From Gonocerus acuteangulatus (Eukaryota > Arthropoda > Insecta > Hemiptera > Coreidae): a stretch of 64,000 nucleotides of DNA. Location: positions 23,718,758 through 23,782,757 of the forward strand of contig OX328128.1 of assembly GCA_946811695.1 (NCBI GenBank), in the 5' to 3' direction. The notes beneath the pieces were generated by a model that made no database searches, was not told the DNA's origin, and was given only the letters and a program-made list of their open reading frames with translations. The translations under genes and the position numbers were made by a program. How positions within the stretch are numbered: position 1 is the stretch's first letter; every line of letters starts with the position of its first letter. Shown one piece after another: positions 21,441 through 33,195 of the stretch.

Positions 21441-23486
21441 ATTCCCTAGATAACAATTTTATATGTTATGTTCGTTTTTTGGTGAAATGCTGAGGTCCAT
21501 CCCTAACCATCTTTGCCGACTATCAGGTACAATAAAGAAATTATGACAAATAAACAGTCCAATTCGCAGGATCCTTCTGTGATTTGGATAGTTTGGATTA
21601 TAAACACTTCAATGGAAAGAAACTAACTCATCGAAATTTACACCTGATACTATTTTTGCGCTTGAACTGCCATTTTTCTATACCTAATTACTGCTTTCCT
21701 GCTTTTCCATTTTATTAGTAGTTCTGATGCCAAAACACTTTGTTGTTGACCTTTTTCCCACCATGTAGAAATTTCACAGTTTTTATTGGAAAGAAAGATA
21801 ATATTTTATAGCACTTATTTTATTACTGGAGAAGTCAGTAATAACCAGGTAAGAATGCCTGGCATTAACAAGGAAGTCTCGAGTATACATGTAGCTTTCA
21901 AAAGAATTTTCTTTCTTGCCGAAATGTATCACGAACTGGTTGTTGCATTAAGGTATCCGGTCATATTTGTTTTACGCTGATTAAAATGAATGTATCAATT
22001 AACGACGCCACTAACAAGATAGGATTATATTAAACAAATTAAGAAAAAAAATATTTTCCTTCTTTTATTTCCTGCAAAGAGTTAATTTAGCAAGTAACTG
22101 AACATTACTATCTCGTAAGAAATAGTTGCTACTTTATTAAGCAACTGTTAATAATAAACAGGAATATGTTGATACAAATGCAAAGTAACGAATGTGAAAA
22201 AATGCATCTTTGATTGTCAATCTTTACTAATTTCTGCTGGACTTATGTACGGCAAATTCTTAAATCTTAGATCACTCTATTAAAGGGAAGTATTCCACTA
22301 TCAAAAGGTCAAATCTGCCGAATATTTGACTGTCCAAAAAAAAGTTATGAATAAATGCTTTTCCACTCTGAAAAGTGGTAATTTTCACATTCGATACTTT
22401 GCTTTTGTAGCGACGATATGTTGATAACAGATAACAAATGACGATTTGATTTGGTAACATTGGTTTTTACTTTATTCGACTCAGCACTCAAAAATACATT
22501 CGAAACTGTTCATCTCTCGATCCGTTGAGGAAAATATGACTTTTTTTAAATTGAATCCTTTCTGTTTTCAAGTTTTTGTCAATATGAAAGTCGTTTCTCG
22601 TCCAAAAAAAAAGTATCCTATTGAATTGGTAGTGGTCTCATTCGACTCAGCACAAACAAATACTAAAAAAATGATACTGAAATATTCCAGTACCTACAAG
22701 CTGTCCCCCAGGTTGGGGCGTTTGGGACCACTCTGTGCCGCACTAAGTAAGTAGGCCTGACATGTTTCGTACATCCTCGAAACTTTATGTAATCTTGGAG
22801 GCCGGTCCAATAACGGTATTGCGTCATCAGTTTGAGTCATCAGCGGTGTTTCACCACATATCGAAAAGAAGAAAACAGGCTACAAAGAGTTGAGACAATA
22901 TGTTGTGTCTATCTGGATTTGTTTGCGTTCGTGCGTGTCTAGCTGAGCCAGAGCGATCATTCAGAGGTTGCGAGAATCAGTGAGATTGAATGGCGAGAGA
23001 TCACGCACGCACAAGGCCTTGCACACTAATTCTTCAGACCAACACCCACTTTATGAATGAGTCCCAGTTTAATTCATATTTATATAGAGAACTGAAAGAA
23101 TTTCTCACGAATATAAACAAAAATGTCTGACTTCCATAGAACTCGCGTTGTCTTAGCTCGTTTCCGTTCATATCCATAGTTGATTTGTTTTTATATTTCG
23201 TAACAATATTAACACCTAATCTAATGAAATCACAAAGAAAAGCAACATTTTAGTAAGAATTTATATATTTGAATAAATGGTCAGCTAATTATTTTAACTA
23301 ATTTTTAAATTAATTTATTTATGAACATCCGCAACTAAAGCGATTCGCTCAGTTCAATTATAAACATATCATCCAGAGATAATTAAACAAATAAATAGTA
23401 AACATACTTGAAAATTAAAAGATGTTACAAAAAAAAATCTAAGAATGATAGACAAAGTACTTTGAAACAAGTCAGTTCATGTAATA
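21441..23486. other. No gene recognised
   Basis: AT-rich with scattered 60-70-codon frames lacking domains. The stretch 22700-23060 is a little more GC-rich but has no identifiable content. Confidence 0.4.
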
Positions 23487-24146
23487 GAAAAGTCCGACTC
23501 GCAGGGACTGCGTCATCTTAGCGCGGATCCGTTCATGTCTCTAGTAAAGGAATAGTAGCAGTTATTGGTAGGGGATAATCATTCGTAAAAACTATAAAAT
23601 AAAATCTCGAAGAGAAAATAGATTTCAGGCGCCACAACAGGAAACTGACAGTATCATGGCGACTTCCCCGAACCTTCTCAATGTTCGCTTTTGGACAATG
23701 TATAACAATGTTTCACATTTTCTTACGTTGTTTTAGTCAAATACTCGTTTTACTGTTAATTTCAATTAGCATGGGAAACAACCAGTTAAATCTACAGGTA
23801 AACGCAAATACATAAACCCCTTTTTCAAAAGAGCAAAACTAACAAATGCGAATTTTGAAATCCTTATTTCTCCGATTGAGAGCGCCCCATTGAAAATTAC
23901 ATCAGAGCCTTATTTGTAGGGCGTGTTGTCTATTTTATGATGACATAATTAGAATTTAATTATCTTGAACAGTGATTGAGAAATCCTTTCTTATTCAATA
24001 AAAAACGTGACTAAGTTGAATAAAAAAAAACTAAAATTGGTCATAGCTGCTTTTCCCTTCGGAATCGGACCATACTTCAAATGAACATCTTCGTTGGAAA
24101 TTATGTCTAGGATCACCTCCTAGAGTTGGCTACTTAGACCTGAATC

Positions 24147-24150
<4 letters not shown>
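23487..24150 (+). repeat. AGTCCG-family dispersed repeat
   Basis: Head AAAAGTCCGACTCGCAGGGA at about 23491, followed by GCGTCATCTTAGCGCGG as in the 9132 copy. CTTATTTCTCCGATTGAGAG lies near 23865. The part 23930-24150 is repeated, inverted, at 41795-42190. Its GACCTGAATCACCC end near 24137 leads straight into (TA)n. Confidence 0.7.

Positions 24151-24214
<64 letters not shown>
24151..24214. repeat. (TA)32 microsatellite
   Basis: Pure TA tract at the end of the AGTCCG-family copy. Confidence 0.95.
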
Positions 24215-24218
<4 letters not shown>

Positions 24219-25370
24219 TTCATGCTGGTTATGGTAAAACTTTGATTAATTTTGCTTGTTCATTCACGCCAAGTAGCAGCTATTAAACTATAAAATGAAC
24301 ATTTTAGATAAATTAATATCAAAATAGATTAAATGTGAAATAGGTTAAATTCTCTTTTTGATTGAATTCTCCCGGAAATGAGAACACCTTATATTGCTTA
24401 CTTTAGGATGTAGCGAAGTCACATTCCAAGATGGCAGTCAAAGACACACACTCAAACATCGATTGTAACTTGGAAACTCGATAAGCTCTCACTCGACCTA
24501 AAAGATTCGATTATATCCCCCCCCCCCCTCCAGCCCATTGCCTCCTTAACGAACAGCATTCACAACTTCCGTGCCTAAATCGAGTTTTCTTCTCTCGATA
24601 GCGTGTCGTATGCTTATAACACCAATGGCTAGAGGGAAAGGGATTTTTTTTTGTTATTTGTGTCACGATTTTGTATGCTTTGTAAAAATTGGTTTTCCCT
24701 CGCATTCCTGTGCCCGGAGATTTGAAAAAATAAAATAAAAAAATATATAACAAGAAGTAGACTCGAATGTAAACCTGATTGCATTCAAAAGCCGCATTTG
24801 TTGTAAAAAATGCGTCGTCTTTCAACGAAATAATCATTTACATTTATTTACACAATTTATTTAAACATCAAGAGTTCCATTCAAAGCAAATCTGGAAGAT
24901 GAACTAAATAAATTATATCTGTAAATAGCAGGGATCGAAAATAATTGTTTCTTTTTATTTTAAAAAAGTATTTTTTAAACGTTTACCTTCATTTTCATTT
25001 AAAAAAAATAAAAGTTATAAAATAACTTTTTGGGCTTTAAACTTTTTTTTAAAAAGTTGTTTTAACTGTTATTTTTCAACTTAAAAAATAAAAGTTTTAA
25101 AGTATGTAATTGTTTTTAAAATACTTAATAGGAAAAAATTTAAAGGAATAAATTCAAGCTACTAATGTTTATTTTTTGTTTGTATCAACAAATATATTTC
25201 ATTAAATAAACGAAAATAAATTTTTAAACAAAGGACATTTCACTTATTTTAAAGAATTAATTCAATTTCTATAATAATTTATCTTGTAAGTTTGTGGAAT
25301 TTAGATTATATCTATAATCATTTATAATATACTTCAAGGTTGAAAAGGCTCTTTCACTAACATGAATACT
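24215..25370. other. AT-rich, no gene recognised
   Basis: Includes a C10 run near 24518 and long A/T-rich stretches. A 108-codon minus frame (24511-24837) is of low-complexity composition and has no domain. Confidence 0.4.
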
Positions 25371-25396
25371 TTTTTTTTTTTTTTTTTTTTTTTTTT
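25371..25396. repeat. Poly(T) tract of 26 bases
   Basis: Precedes TTCGGCTAAGAACAAC, a diverged version of the Penelope-like terminus (TTCGGCTAAGAAAACATC). Confidence 0.85.
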
Positions 25397-25481
25397 CTGT
25401 TCGGCTAAGAACAACATTTAGATTTTCGGAAAAATTCTATATTTCGAAAGTTTCGGCATGGTCGTAGGCAGCCTTCTTCAG
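25397..25481 (-). other. Diverged Penelope-like terminus with hammerhead-like motif
   Basis: On the minus strand 25481-25450 reads CTGAAGA, A, GGC ... GCC, GAAAC. The terminal GGCTAAGAAC motif follows at the same relative position as in the 37.9-kb copy. Helix II is only 3 bp by simple pairing, weaker than the copies at 9562 and 37907. Confidence 0.45.
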
Positions 25482-26618
25482 CAATGAATGCCTAGGGGGA
25501 TGAAGAAAGACCAAAGACAGCAGACAGGTGACCATGGTAAAAATATGGGTCATATTGTCGCCTAACGACCTTCCTGATACTGACAATTCGGGATTGTGTT
25601 AGAGGTTTGTCGACGTAAGCAGATATTCTCGTAAAGGAGAAATATTTTCCATGTCAGGTAGTAAGGTAGGTACCCCTGTCATCCGAGACGTATCTGGAAC
25701 CATAAAAGTATCTCATGAAAAGGCTAACCAAAATTATATCTCTTTCTATTTCAAGCTTTCCAAATGCCACTAGGGATATTTAGATATTAAATGTTCAATA
25801 ATATAACACATTTTTTCTAAAATATTTGTTTTGTTTTTTTTTAACCCCACGACCAAACCCCGACAAAATCCAGCTTCTTAAAACAGCAGGTTATGATCAT
25901 CTGTAGGATATCAAACATTTAAGGGTTTGTTTTTTTTTACTCATAGCGCAAGGTTTAAGGACTGTTGGCTTACGAAAACGCGCTTCTGTTAACGCGAAAG
26001 CGTCCACAGTTGCTTACATATAATAAAAACTTCAAAAATATAAAACCTACATAACTAAGAAAATTCATTTATTAGCGATTTGCGGTCGTGAAGCAGTGCA
26101 TTAAAGACGGTCTTTGGAGCCAATTCATTATCAGAGTAGAATATATCCTAACTGCTGATAAAACAGACAAAACAGCTGATAATGGCTATAAACAGCTGAT
26201 TAGGATGGAAAGGAGCGAGCTCTCTCTAAATATGTTTGCCCAGGTAGAGTATCCACTGCCAGTGGCTCAGCAATGTACACAAAACCTAGTGCTGGGCATA
26301 CACAGCTACCTCTGGATATTTTAGCCTTATCAAAACCTTGCAAGCCTTCCTTTAATATTCACGATATTGTTTTCAGCAAATTCAGAGAATTTCGTGGTTG
26401 TAGACTCGGTATATTCCTATAATTTTGTAATTTGAACAATACACACTTAAGTCTAAATACATATTTGTATTGTATGGATTAAATGAGAGTGGTCTAGGAA
26501 AATGGAAGAAAAACCATCACATTAATTCAGCTCAACCGCCATATCGTCCCTACCATGTCAAACTATATGCAAATCTGAGCAAACTAGAAATAGAACATAT
26601 TCTATTCATTGACGGAGG
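25482..26618. other. No gene recognised
   Basis: Contains CAGCTGAT repeats near 26150-26205 and a 78-codon frame without domain. Nothing further recognised. Confidence 0.4.
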
Positions 26619-26620
26619 TA

Positions 26621-27487
26621 CCAGGTAACGCAAAAAGTCCAGTCGTTTTTTTGAAATAAGGTAAAAATTAAGCAAAAAAATATTTCAAATAAGTTTTATT
26701 CATCGAAATAGTCACCCTCACTCTTCCAAAACCTTCTTCCAACATGCCTCAAGGTCCCAAGCTCCTTTTTTTTATAAAACTCAGCTGGTTTGGACGAAAA
26801 AAAGTTTCTAAGGTGTTTTTTAAGGTCGTCACATCCGCGAACGTTTTCCCCCGCATATTGTTTTCTAGAGCTCTGAACAGATGGTAATCAGATGGTTACA
26901 AATCAGGGGGAGAGGTAGAGTTTCCCAGGCAATCGCTAAGACCTTGTCCCGTGTGATCTTGCGGTCGGTCTGGTCTTACCAATTTTATGAAGGTGCTTTC
27001 TGATGTTTGACTCGGCAACATTAAGTTGTCCAGCGATTTCAAAGCAAGTTTATCGTGGACCTGACTCAATGATTTCTGTCAGGGAGTCGTCATCTACAAC
27101 TTCCGGCCTTCCACTTCGAGGTTCATCCATGAGCGATTCATCCCCTCCACGAAATCTTGCAAACCAGAATTGCGCCTTCCGATCTGAGAGAGCATCCTCC
27201 CCCAAACACCTGACGCAGTTTCCCAGCAGCCTCGTTGGCTTTTAAGCCTAATTTAAACTCTTAGAGTAAAATCGAGCGAATTTGCGTTTCAAGAGAGATC
27301 ATTGTAAAAAAAACTTTCCAGCTCAGAACTTTAACTGGATTAAAGTTAAAGTAGTCCAGTTTTCTACCAAAACAACCATCTTCTAATCATACAAGGTTGC
27401 TTTTTATTTATCATTCTGGTATTAAAGTAAGACATTTGTAAACTTGGGATTTAAAAAAAAAACGACAGGTCGTTTTGCTTTACCTGG
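26621..27487 (-). mobile_element. Deleted mariner transposon
   Basis: Inverted ends CCAGGTAACGCAAAAAGTCC (left) and CGTTTTGCTTTACCTGG (right) are flanked by TA on both sides (26619-26620, 27488-27489). On the minus strand the N-terminal part reads ETQIRSILL.EFKLG and AAGKLRQVFGGG, the helix-turn-helix of mariner transposases. The C-terminal part reads SDYHLFRALENNMRGKTF, the block after the last catalytic Asp. At 867 bp it is well short of about 1.3 kb for an intact mariner and has several stops, so it is an internally deleted dead copy. The 80-codon plus frame at 27003 is its antisense shadow. Confidence 0.88.
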
Positions 27488-27489
27488 TA

Positions 27490-28047
27490 ATATATTGAAA
27501 ACTGGTCTTATTCGATACTTTATTTAAGGCATTAAAGGCTATTCTAAAGGGGTTGGAGTTGTGACAATTTACGACAAGCCGTAACGTCCACAAGAGCAAA
27601 GTCTCGAATCTGAAAAACGAGTTTTTGCATCTTCGATAGTTTGACAAAATGATATGAACATACCGTTTCCTATTGTTTATAAGAAATTATATGATATAAG
27701 AATCCTTCGGCCTTATCATGCCAGATGTTTTCGTAGAACAGACCCAAAATAAGCCTTCTGTCGGGCACTCACAAATGCTAATAATATTCACAAAATTCTA
27801 GAAGAGTCCGAAAGATCTTTCTATTTCTAAAACCTCTGGAAATCTTGAGTGCATAGCTATTTTGGACTTGCTCCAGGCTAGATATTAACCTTTCATTCCG
27901 GGATAATTTACTGCAGAAAGGCGTGCCAACAGATCACTCCGCCAGTCATGGCACTTTCGGAGGAATTTTACTACCTAGAAACATTCTGATAATTATTATC
28001 TGCTTCAAATCCCGGAAAATAGGTTGGAGTTAAAAAAAAAATTGTTT
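27490..28047. other. No gene recognised
   Basis: AT-rich intergenic or intronic sequence; nothing recognised. Confidence 0.4.
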
Positions 28048-28366
28048 GGGGGCGAGGTTAGCTCAGTGGTAGAGCACTGGACTAATATGTTGGAGGACCA
28101 GAGTTCAAATCCCGAGGAAGCACTAAAGATTTTTTCTTCTAGTGTCTTCGTTCATGGGATGAATTCGGCCTCCCTGGCCGTCCCTAGGCCAACCCAGCCT
28201 TTAATTAATTTAATAATGGGTACCTTGGGTGCTAATGACTCCAGCACTCGAAGCAGTCAAGGAGAAAATCAGGCGGCCGGAGCATAGTACTGACCACACT
28301 ATCTCCCTAGTGTACCTTATGGTCATGAATCAGATACCTAGTATCTGCCCCTCAGGGCTTTTGTGG

Positions 28367-28418
<52 letters not shown>
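28048..28418 (+). mobile_element. SINE-1, tRNA-Ile-like SINE, full-length copy
   Basis: Head GGTTAGCTCAGTGGTAGAGC (A box) and GAGTTCAAATCCC (B box) form a tRNA-like region with CTAATA in the anticodon loop, closest to tRNA-Ile(AAT). The unrelated body of about 250 bp contains TTCTAGTGTCTTCGTTCATG and CTGACCACACTATCTCCC, ending in a T run from 28368. Five further copies lie at 35248, 39205, 45247, 48912 and 63813, all in the opposite orientation. The 87-codon and 63-codon open frames within are not genes. Confidence 0.92.
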
Positions 28419-28421
<3 letters not shown>

Positions 28422-28504
28422 GGTCAGCTAAGCGTGTTTTTGTAACCTTTATTTTCCTTATATTATTTAGAAAGCTTGGAATAAAAAATATTTGAATTGT
28501 TTAT

Positions 28505-28915
28505 TATTTGTTATGATATTTGTGAACAACGAACCTGTGTGAACAGTAGCGGAAATAGCTCATCGACATCTTCGATCTCCGCTTGGAAAGCTCTGACAGA
28601 AACAACAAAAAATTGTTTCTGATTTACTGTCAAATTAATTTCACTGTTATAACCAATCACAAAAATAACAATCAATAAAAATCTCAAGAAAACAGACAAA
28701 AATAACCCTTTAAAGCAACGAAACCAAGTCTATAAGCACTTATTTCCCCGACAGGTTTGATTCTACTGGTTACTTAAAATGAAAGAGTATTTTTGTATCA
28801 AATTGCTTCAAAATCGGATCAAACAAATACTAATTTAAGCCACAGCTTTTTTCGTGGCCTGGGAGTTCTGAATCATGGGCTCTTCATAAGCGTATTTCCT
28901 CCCTAATTATGTAGT
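28505..28915 (+). repeat. AGTCCG-family fragment
   Basis: AAGCACTTATTTCCCCGA near 28734, TATCAAATTGCTTCAAAATC near 28797 and GCGTATTTCCTCCC near 28889 follow the order of the 10260-11000 copy with heavy divergence and without the TA tract. Confidence 0.5.
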
Positions 28916-29129
28916 TCCTACGGAATAATTGTTTAAAATTTCAAACTATGTTTTATTTCAAGCAAATCGTTTTCGAGGACATAGCCTCATATTCAATGCC
29001 CTGTGACAAAAATAATAAACAACAAACATATTTAAAAAAAAAAACAACTAACTAATGTAAAAAAAAAATGTTTAATTAAAATACCAATAAGATATATAGT
29101 TTACATAAATTTTCAGAGCTCATAACGGT
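28916..29129. other. Short AT-rich linker
   Basis: Nothing recognised. Confidence 0.4.
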
Positions 29130-29840
29130 CAAACCCCTTAGAAGAAGCGACAATGACTCGACTGCGAATTGGCCACACGAAGCTAAATAATGGATACCCG
29201 ATAAACAAGGACTATTGGGTCATTCAGGGCTCATGGTCGGTACCGTCAAAAGCAAGAGAACGCTAGAGGGCCAACAGAAGGCGGACCTAGTCAAGGTCGA
29301 ATAGAGTCCCCCGTGCCAGTTCTACCTTAGTGACCCGCATCTGGTGACTGGCTGCCAGGTCTATGATAGAAGATGTGCTTGCTGATGCCAGGGCAACCAA
29401 ACCATCACACACAAAGTCCGACGGCCAGCGGGAGGCGGAACTAGCCAAGGTCGAGTTGTGCCCCCCTCTGCCAGTTCTACCTTAGTGGCCCGCATCTGGT
29501 GACCGGCTGCTAGGTCTATGATAGAAGATGTGCTTGCTAGTGCCAGGGCAGCCAAACCATCACAGACCGTGGCAGGGGCCTCGTCCCCAACCCAACCAAG
29601 CCTCCGCTCCAATTGTAACGAAATTGTAGTTAGTTAATATGCTCCGCATATTAACCGCATCGCAATGGTATTTTATCTATTTCTTTTTTTTTTCCTACTA
29701 AAAGCGAATCGACTCCATGAGTATTATTAGTGCTACCGTTCTCCCCAGAAAGTCTCCCCCCGCAATAAGGGAGCCACGGTCCTAGTAGGAGACCAGCCCT
29801 GGGTTTAATCCCCTGCCCCGACCAACCCTCCTGAATCGAA
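29130..29840 (+). mobile_element. 3' fragment of an RNase H-type LINE with duplicated 3' UTR
   Basis: At 29150-29215 the translation TRLRIGHTKLNNGYPINKDY matches the conserved block after the RNase H domain in I/R1-type and some Jockey-type LINEs. Then a segment of about 152 bp is present twice (AGTCAAGGTCGA at 29290 and AGCCAAGGTCGA at 29441; CCCGCATCTGGTGAC at 29335 and 29488). The composition is much more GC-rich than the surroundings. The 83-codon minus frame across it (29361-29612) repeats itself because of this duplication and is not a gene. Confidence 0.65.
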
Positions 29841-30382
29841 ATGAAAGAACAACACTCCCTCCCCCCCCCCCCTCCTACCAGTTATTACTCCTCCCACTGT
29901 TAACTTATATTAGCTCTCTACCCCCTTCCTTCTCCAAGCTTTTCCAAATACTCACTTTCCTCTCTCCCTCTCTCTTTCTCTTGGTCTTCCTCACTACTCC
30001 ACCGTCATAATTTCCTCTGGCCCCTTTTTAAGGGGTTATTTCTGCGGGGGAGTTAAAAGCGCCTGGGAATGGTTATGAGCAAACAGACAATTTTACGACA
30101 ACCCCGTCCCTTTGGTGGGAAAGGGGGTGTCCGTTATGACAATTGTTCGCCATTTTCTCTTTGAGGCTGTATTTCCAAGCTTAATCGTCGTTTGATAGCT
30201 TTCTTAAGTAAGTGAAAAATGTTCGGAAACACTGATATTATACTCCATTCAGGCACTCAAAATCACGATTTCTTTTTTTCGCAAATTATTTCTTCTCACA
30301 CATTTACTTTTGGCGAAGAATGATTTCTCGAAAATGTAAACAAAAAATAAGCAAATAAGGCTCAAATTATTGTATTCCACAT
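29841..30382. other. C/T-rich stretch, no gene recognised
   Basis: 29850-30000 is strongly polypyrimidine (C11 run, CTCTCTCC repeats). It might be part of the upstream LINE 3' UTR. Nothing else recognised. Confidence 0.35.
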
Positions 30383-30623
30383 GGACGTATATAAGGGATC
30401 CCCCCCCCCCCCAATTTTGATTTAATCGGTAAAATTGTGTCATAAAAACCCCAAAAATAAATTAAATAACATCACTTCGTTTAGAAAAAATATTTTTTTA
30501 GTGTAATAGAGTTTTAGTTGGGGCTAACTATTCCAAGTTATAGGTTGTTAGTATTCCATACTCTTCAAATTGGCCCGGTGCTTTCAGCCCCCCCCCTTCG
30601 AAATGTTCTACTATATACGCCCC
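30383..30623 (+). mobile_element. Small CGTATATA-ended element
   Basis: Left end GGACGTATATAAGGG and right end CTATATACGCCCC are inverted. Interior motifs TGTCATAAAAACC, TAGAGTTTTAGTTG and TTCAGCCCCCCCCC are shared in the same order with the element at 60939-61218. Non-autonomous; superfamily not assigned. Confidence 0.7.
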
Positions 30624-31891
30624 TCGTACGCCATATTATATTCTGAAGCCCAGACTCGAGCTACTTTGAGCATAGATCCTAGAGGAGTTAAGAAACAAGA
30701 TGTCTTATGACGGGGATGACAAATACAGGGTAGGGCACATTTTAAAAAATTATCAGTTCCAGAGTTCTACTGGCTGGAGTGAAAGAAGTTTCTAGAAAAA
30801 TAACCTACACCTGGATGACGACGAAATCATTATCACTCGCTCCAGAAACTGCTGGTTTCAGAGCCAAGTCTCACTATTGGGTGAATAAGAAGTCATAACC
30901 ACACTTGCAGTGTGTCACTACTTGATGAAGTCGTAAATACAAAGTTATCCAGCAAAATCACTTCCTGCTTGCCCCCCGACAGTGTCTCACTGCTTGCCCA
31001 AGTCCTAAGTTCTTCATGAACCCAAGAAAGAGACGGCAACCCGCAAGATCTTCCTAGACCCAAGAGTGGAGTCCGTTTAACCGAGTTGGTTCTACTGGAC
31101 GGCATTAAAACAGCGGAATCTCCACCGTTCGTTTCTTCCCATTTCTCCAAATAAGCTTTCGTGATTTCTTTGTTTATAAAGTCGCCCGTTACCATTTTCT
31201 CATTCTGGCCTCAGGGTAGACAACAGTAGGCTTAAAGACTTTTTTTTGTCATAGCTCCTGCCTACCTCAAACAAGTGTGGCCAACGTCTGATGAAGCCCA
31301 TTGGGATGTGGGTGAAATATAACGGCCAAGAATGTGACACCACTGGAGAAAGAAGCCGAGGGACCAGAAGAATGAAGCTCCAGCGAGGAAGCCTAAAGGA
31401 GGACCTTTTTTTTTTTGTTTTGAAACATAGTTTTAACTCTTTTTGCTTTGGTTGAAATATTTTTTTCTAAAAATAATACCTGCCAAGTTAGATATTTCGG
31501 CGATGGTATAATATCTACGGAACATGTTATCTATGTACATAACAATTAGTAAAACACAAATAAGGCCCTTCTAAGAAATCAGAACTACGCAAAAGGACCG
31601 GTAGCAGAGGGAAATCTTTATTTAATAGACTCAAATTGTTTTTTATGAACTCTAACAGATACTAAAATCACTGGAGCTTAAAAAAGAAACCAATAGGAAT
31701 TGCAGTAAGCTGTCACACCGGTGGCTTTCAGTCCCGAAGCGAAGAAATGGCCTTGTCATGAAAGTGGCTGTCCGTCTCGCATGGGAATTCTGCAGCTTTG
31801 ATGCAGTGCGATGACACCAAAAAGAACATTATTTTGTAGTTAGTTTTGAATTTTATCATAAGCTCTTTTCAAATCATTTTCTCCTTTCCAG
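30624..31891. other. Upstream flank or intron of the collagen-like gene
   Basis: No upstream exon could be recognised, although the first visible collagen exon needs one ending in a single G. A 100-codon minus-strand frame at 30893-31195 has no known domain. The last 25 bases are a pyrimidine-rich acceptor tract. Confidence 0.4.
31288..31317 (+). other. Hammerhead-like motif (weak)
   Basis: CTGATGA, one A, a 5-bp stem GCCCA/TGGGT with a wobble closing pair, then GAAAT. TGGCC upstream and GGCCA downstream could pair as stem I. No Penelope-like coding remnant was seen next to it. Confidence 0.4.
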
Positions 31892-31953
31892 GTCCTCCAG
31901 GAAAGAGAGGGAAACGAGGGAGAAAAGGGGATACAGGCGATCCAGGCCCTGCG
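31892..31953 (+). CDS. Collagen-like gene, exon A (Gly-X-Y repeats)
   Basis: A 62-nt exon preceded by TTTTCTCCTTTCCAG and followed by the strong donor GTAAGT. Taken with one G from the previous exon, it encodes seven uninterrupted Gly-X-Y triplets: GPP GKR GKR GRK GDT GDP GPA. It would form part of a collagen triple helix, secreted or membrane-tethered. The start phase is 1 (the glycine codon is split by the intron) while the other two exons begin in phase 0; this might mark the junction with a preceding non-collagenous region. The basic KRGKRGRK run recalls transmembrane collagens, but family assignment is a guess. A second AG at 31899-31900 in the same phase is an alternative acceptor. Confidence 0.88.
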
Positions 31954-32263
31954 GTAAGTTGTTAACTTTAGATACTGACTTACTAAACTGGATATTTGTT
32001 ACTTAGTTGCATGCTTCTTATATTGTAGTTGCTAACAGTAGTTATTAATTGTAGATATTGTTTTTAATTCAGTAGACGTACTTGTAGTTTTATATAATGG
32101 AGTCAGCAAAGTGTATAATAATATTTTAATTATTTATGTAAGTTTCCTGAAGTCTCTTCTAAAGTTCTGTCACGAATAAGCAACTTGGAATTAGGAACAG
32201 ACTCAAATTTCCAAAGTTTGTCTCGATCATTAACAGTACTTAGGTCAATAACTTATTATTATA

Positions 32264-33191
32264 CAGGGTGTCCCACGTTGAGGTGTCATAACTTTAGGGG
32301 TTTATTCTGCATATCATTTGTAGTTCAGGGGCGCAAAAATGAGCGTTCTATCTGAACATTTACAGGAGCCACTTAAACTTTTGTCTTTTTTAAAAATTAC
32401 TGGCTTTTTTAATGAAAAACTGAGTTTTCGGAATTTGCGATCACTGTATCTTAAATGAAGACCACATTTTTAGAATCTACATTATATTTCCAATAAAAAA
32501 CACCCGTTATTGAAATATTATCATGTAAATTAAGAGCTATATTAAAAGCAATATAAATGAGAACTTTTAATATTAGTGTTTTATTATTGTAAATTATTCA
32601 ATGTTTTCTTAATCAGCTATTTTTAAGCTTAGAGGTTTGCCTCCTCCTCAAAAGTTTTTTATATAAGCTTCAAAATGGTACCTCTTAGTTTTAGAAAGAA
32701 ACCGATTTCAATCTATTTTTTTCTGATTTCTAAGTTAAAACCAATAAATGTGCTTTAGCGAGAACGAACCATTCTGAACAAATTCTTTAATTTCACACGA
32801 TGATGGTGATGTCCCATCCTTCCCAACCTACATGACATTTATTACACAATCCCATCTACCAAATAACAACTCACTACTAATGTTAAACATTCTCATTTAT
32901 ATGGCTTTTAATATACCTCTTAATTTACATGGTAATATTTCAATAACGGGTGTTTCTTATTGGAAATTTAATTTAGATTCTGAAAATGTTATCGTTATTT
33001 ACGATACATTGATCACAAATCCCGAAAACACAGTTTTTCTTTAAAAAAAAGTCAGTAGTTTTTAAAATAGACAAAAGATTGAGTAGCTCCTCTACATTTT
33101 CAGATGGAACGCTCATTTTTGCGCCACTGAACTACAAATGGGATGCAGAATACACCCCTAAAGTTATGACATCTCAATACGGGACACCCTG
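32264..33191. mobile_element. Mariner-type foldback element, 928 bp
   Basis: Left end CAGGGTGTCCCACGTTGAGG and right end CTCAATACGGGACACCCTG are inverted, flanked by TA at 32262-32263 and 33192-33193. The inverted arms extend about 300 bp; for example, CAATAAAAAACACCCGTTAT on the left has its inverted match ATAACGGGTGTTTCTTATTG on the right. CAGGGTGTCCC ends with TA duplication are characteristic of Tc1/mariner-type elements. There is no transposase, so it is non-autonomous. Confidence 0.85.
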
Positions 33192-33195
33192 TATA

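Noticed and set aside
28048..28120. Functional tRNA-Ile gene
   Set aside because: A and B boxes are good but the acceptor stem is not paired, the anticodon stem is weak, and the sequence continues as a repeated SINE body.
30893..31195. 100-codon minus-strand open frame as a gene
   Set aside because: No recognisable domain, no splice or promoter context, length expected by chance in a less AT-rich patch.
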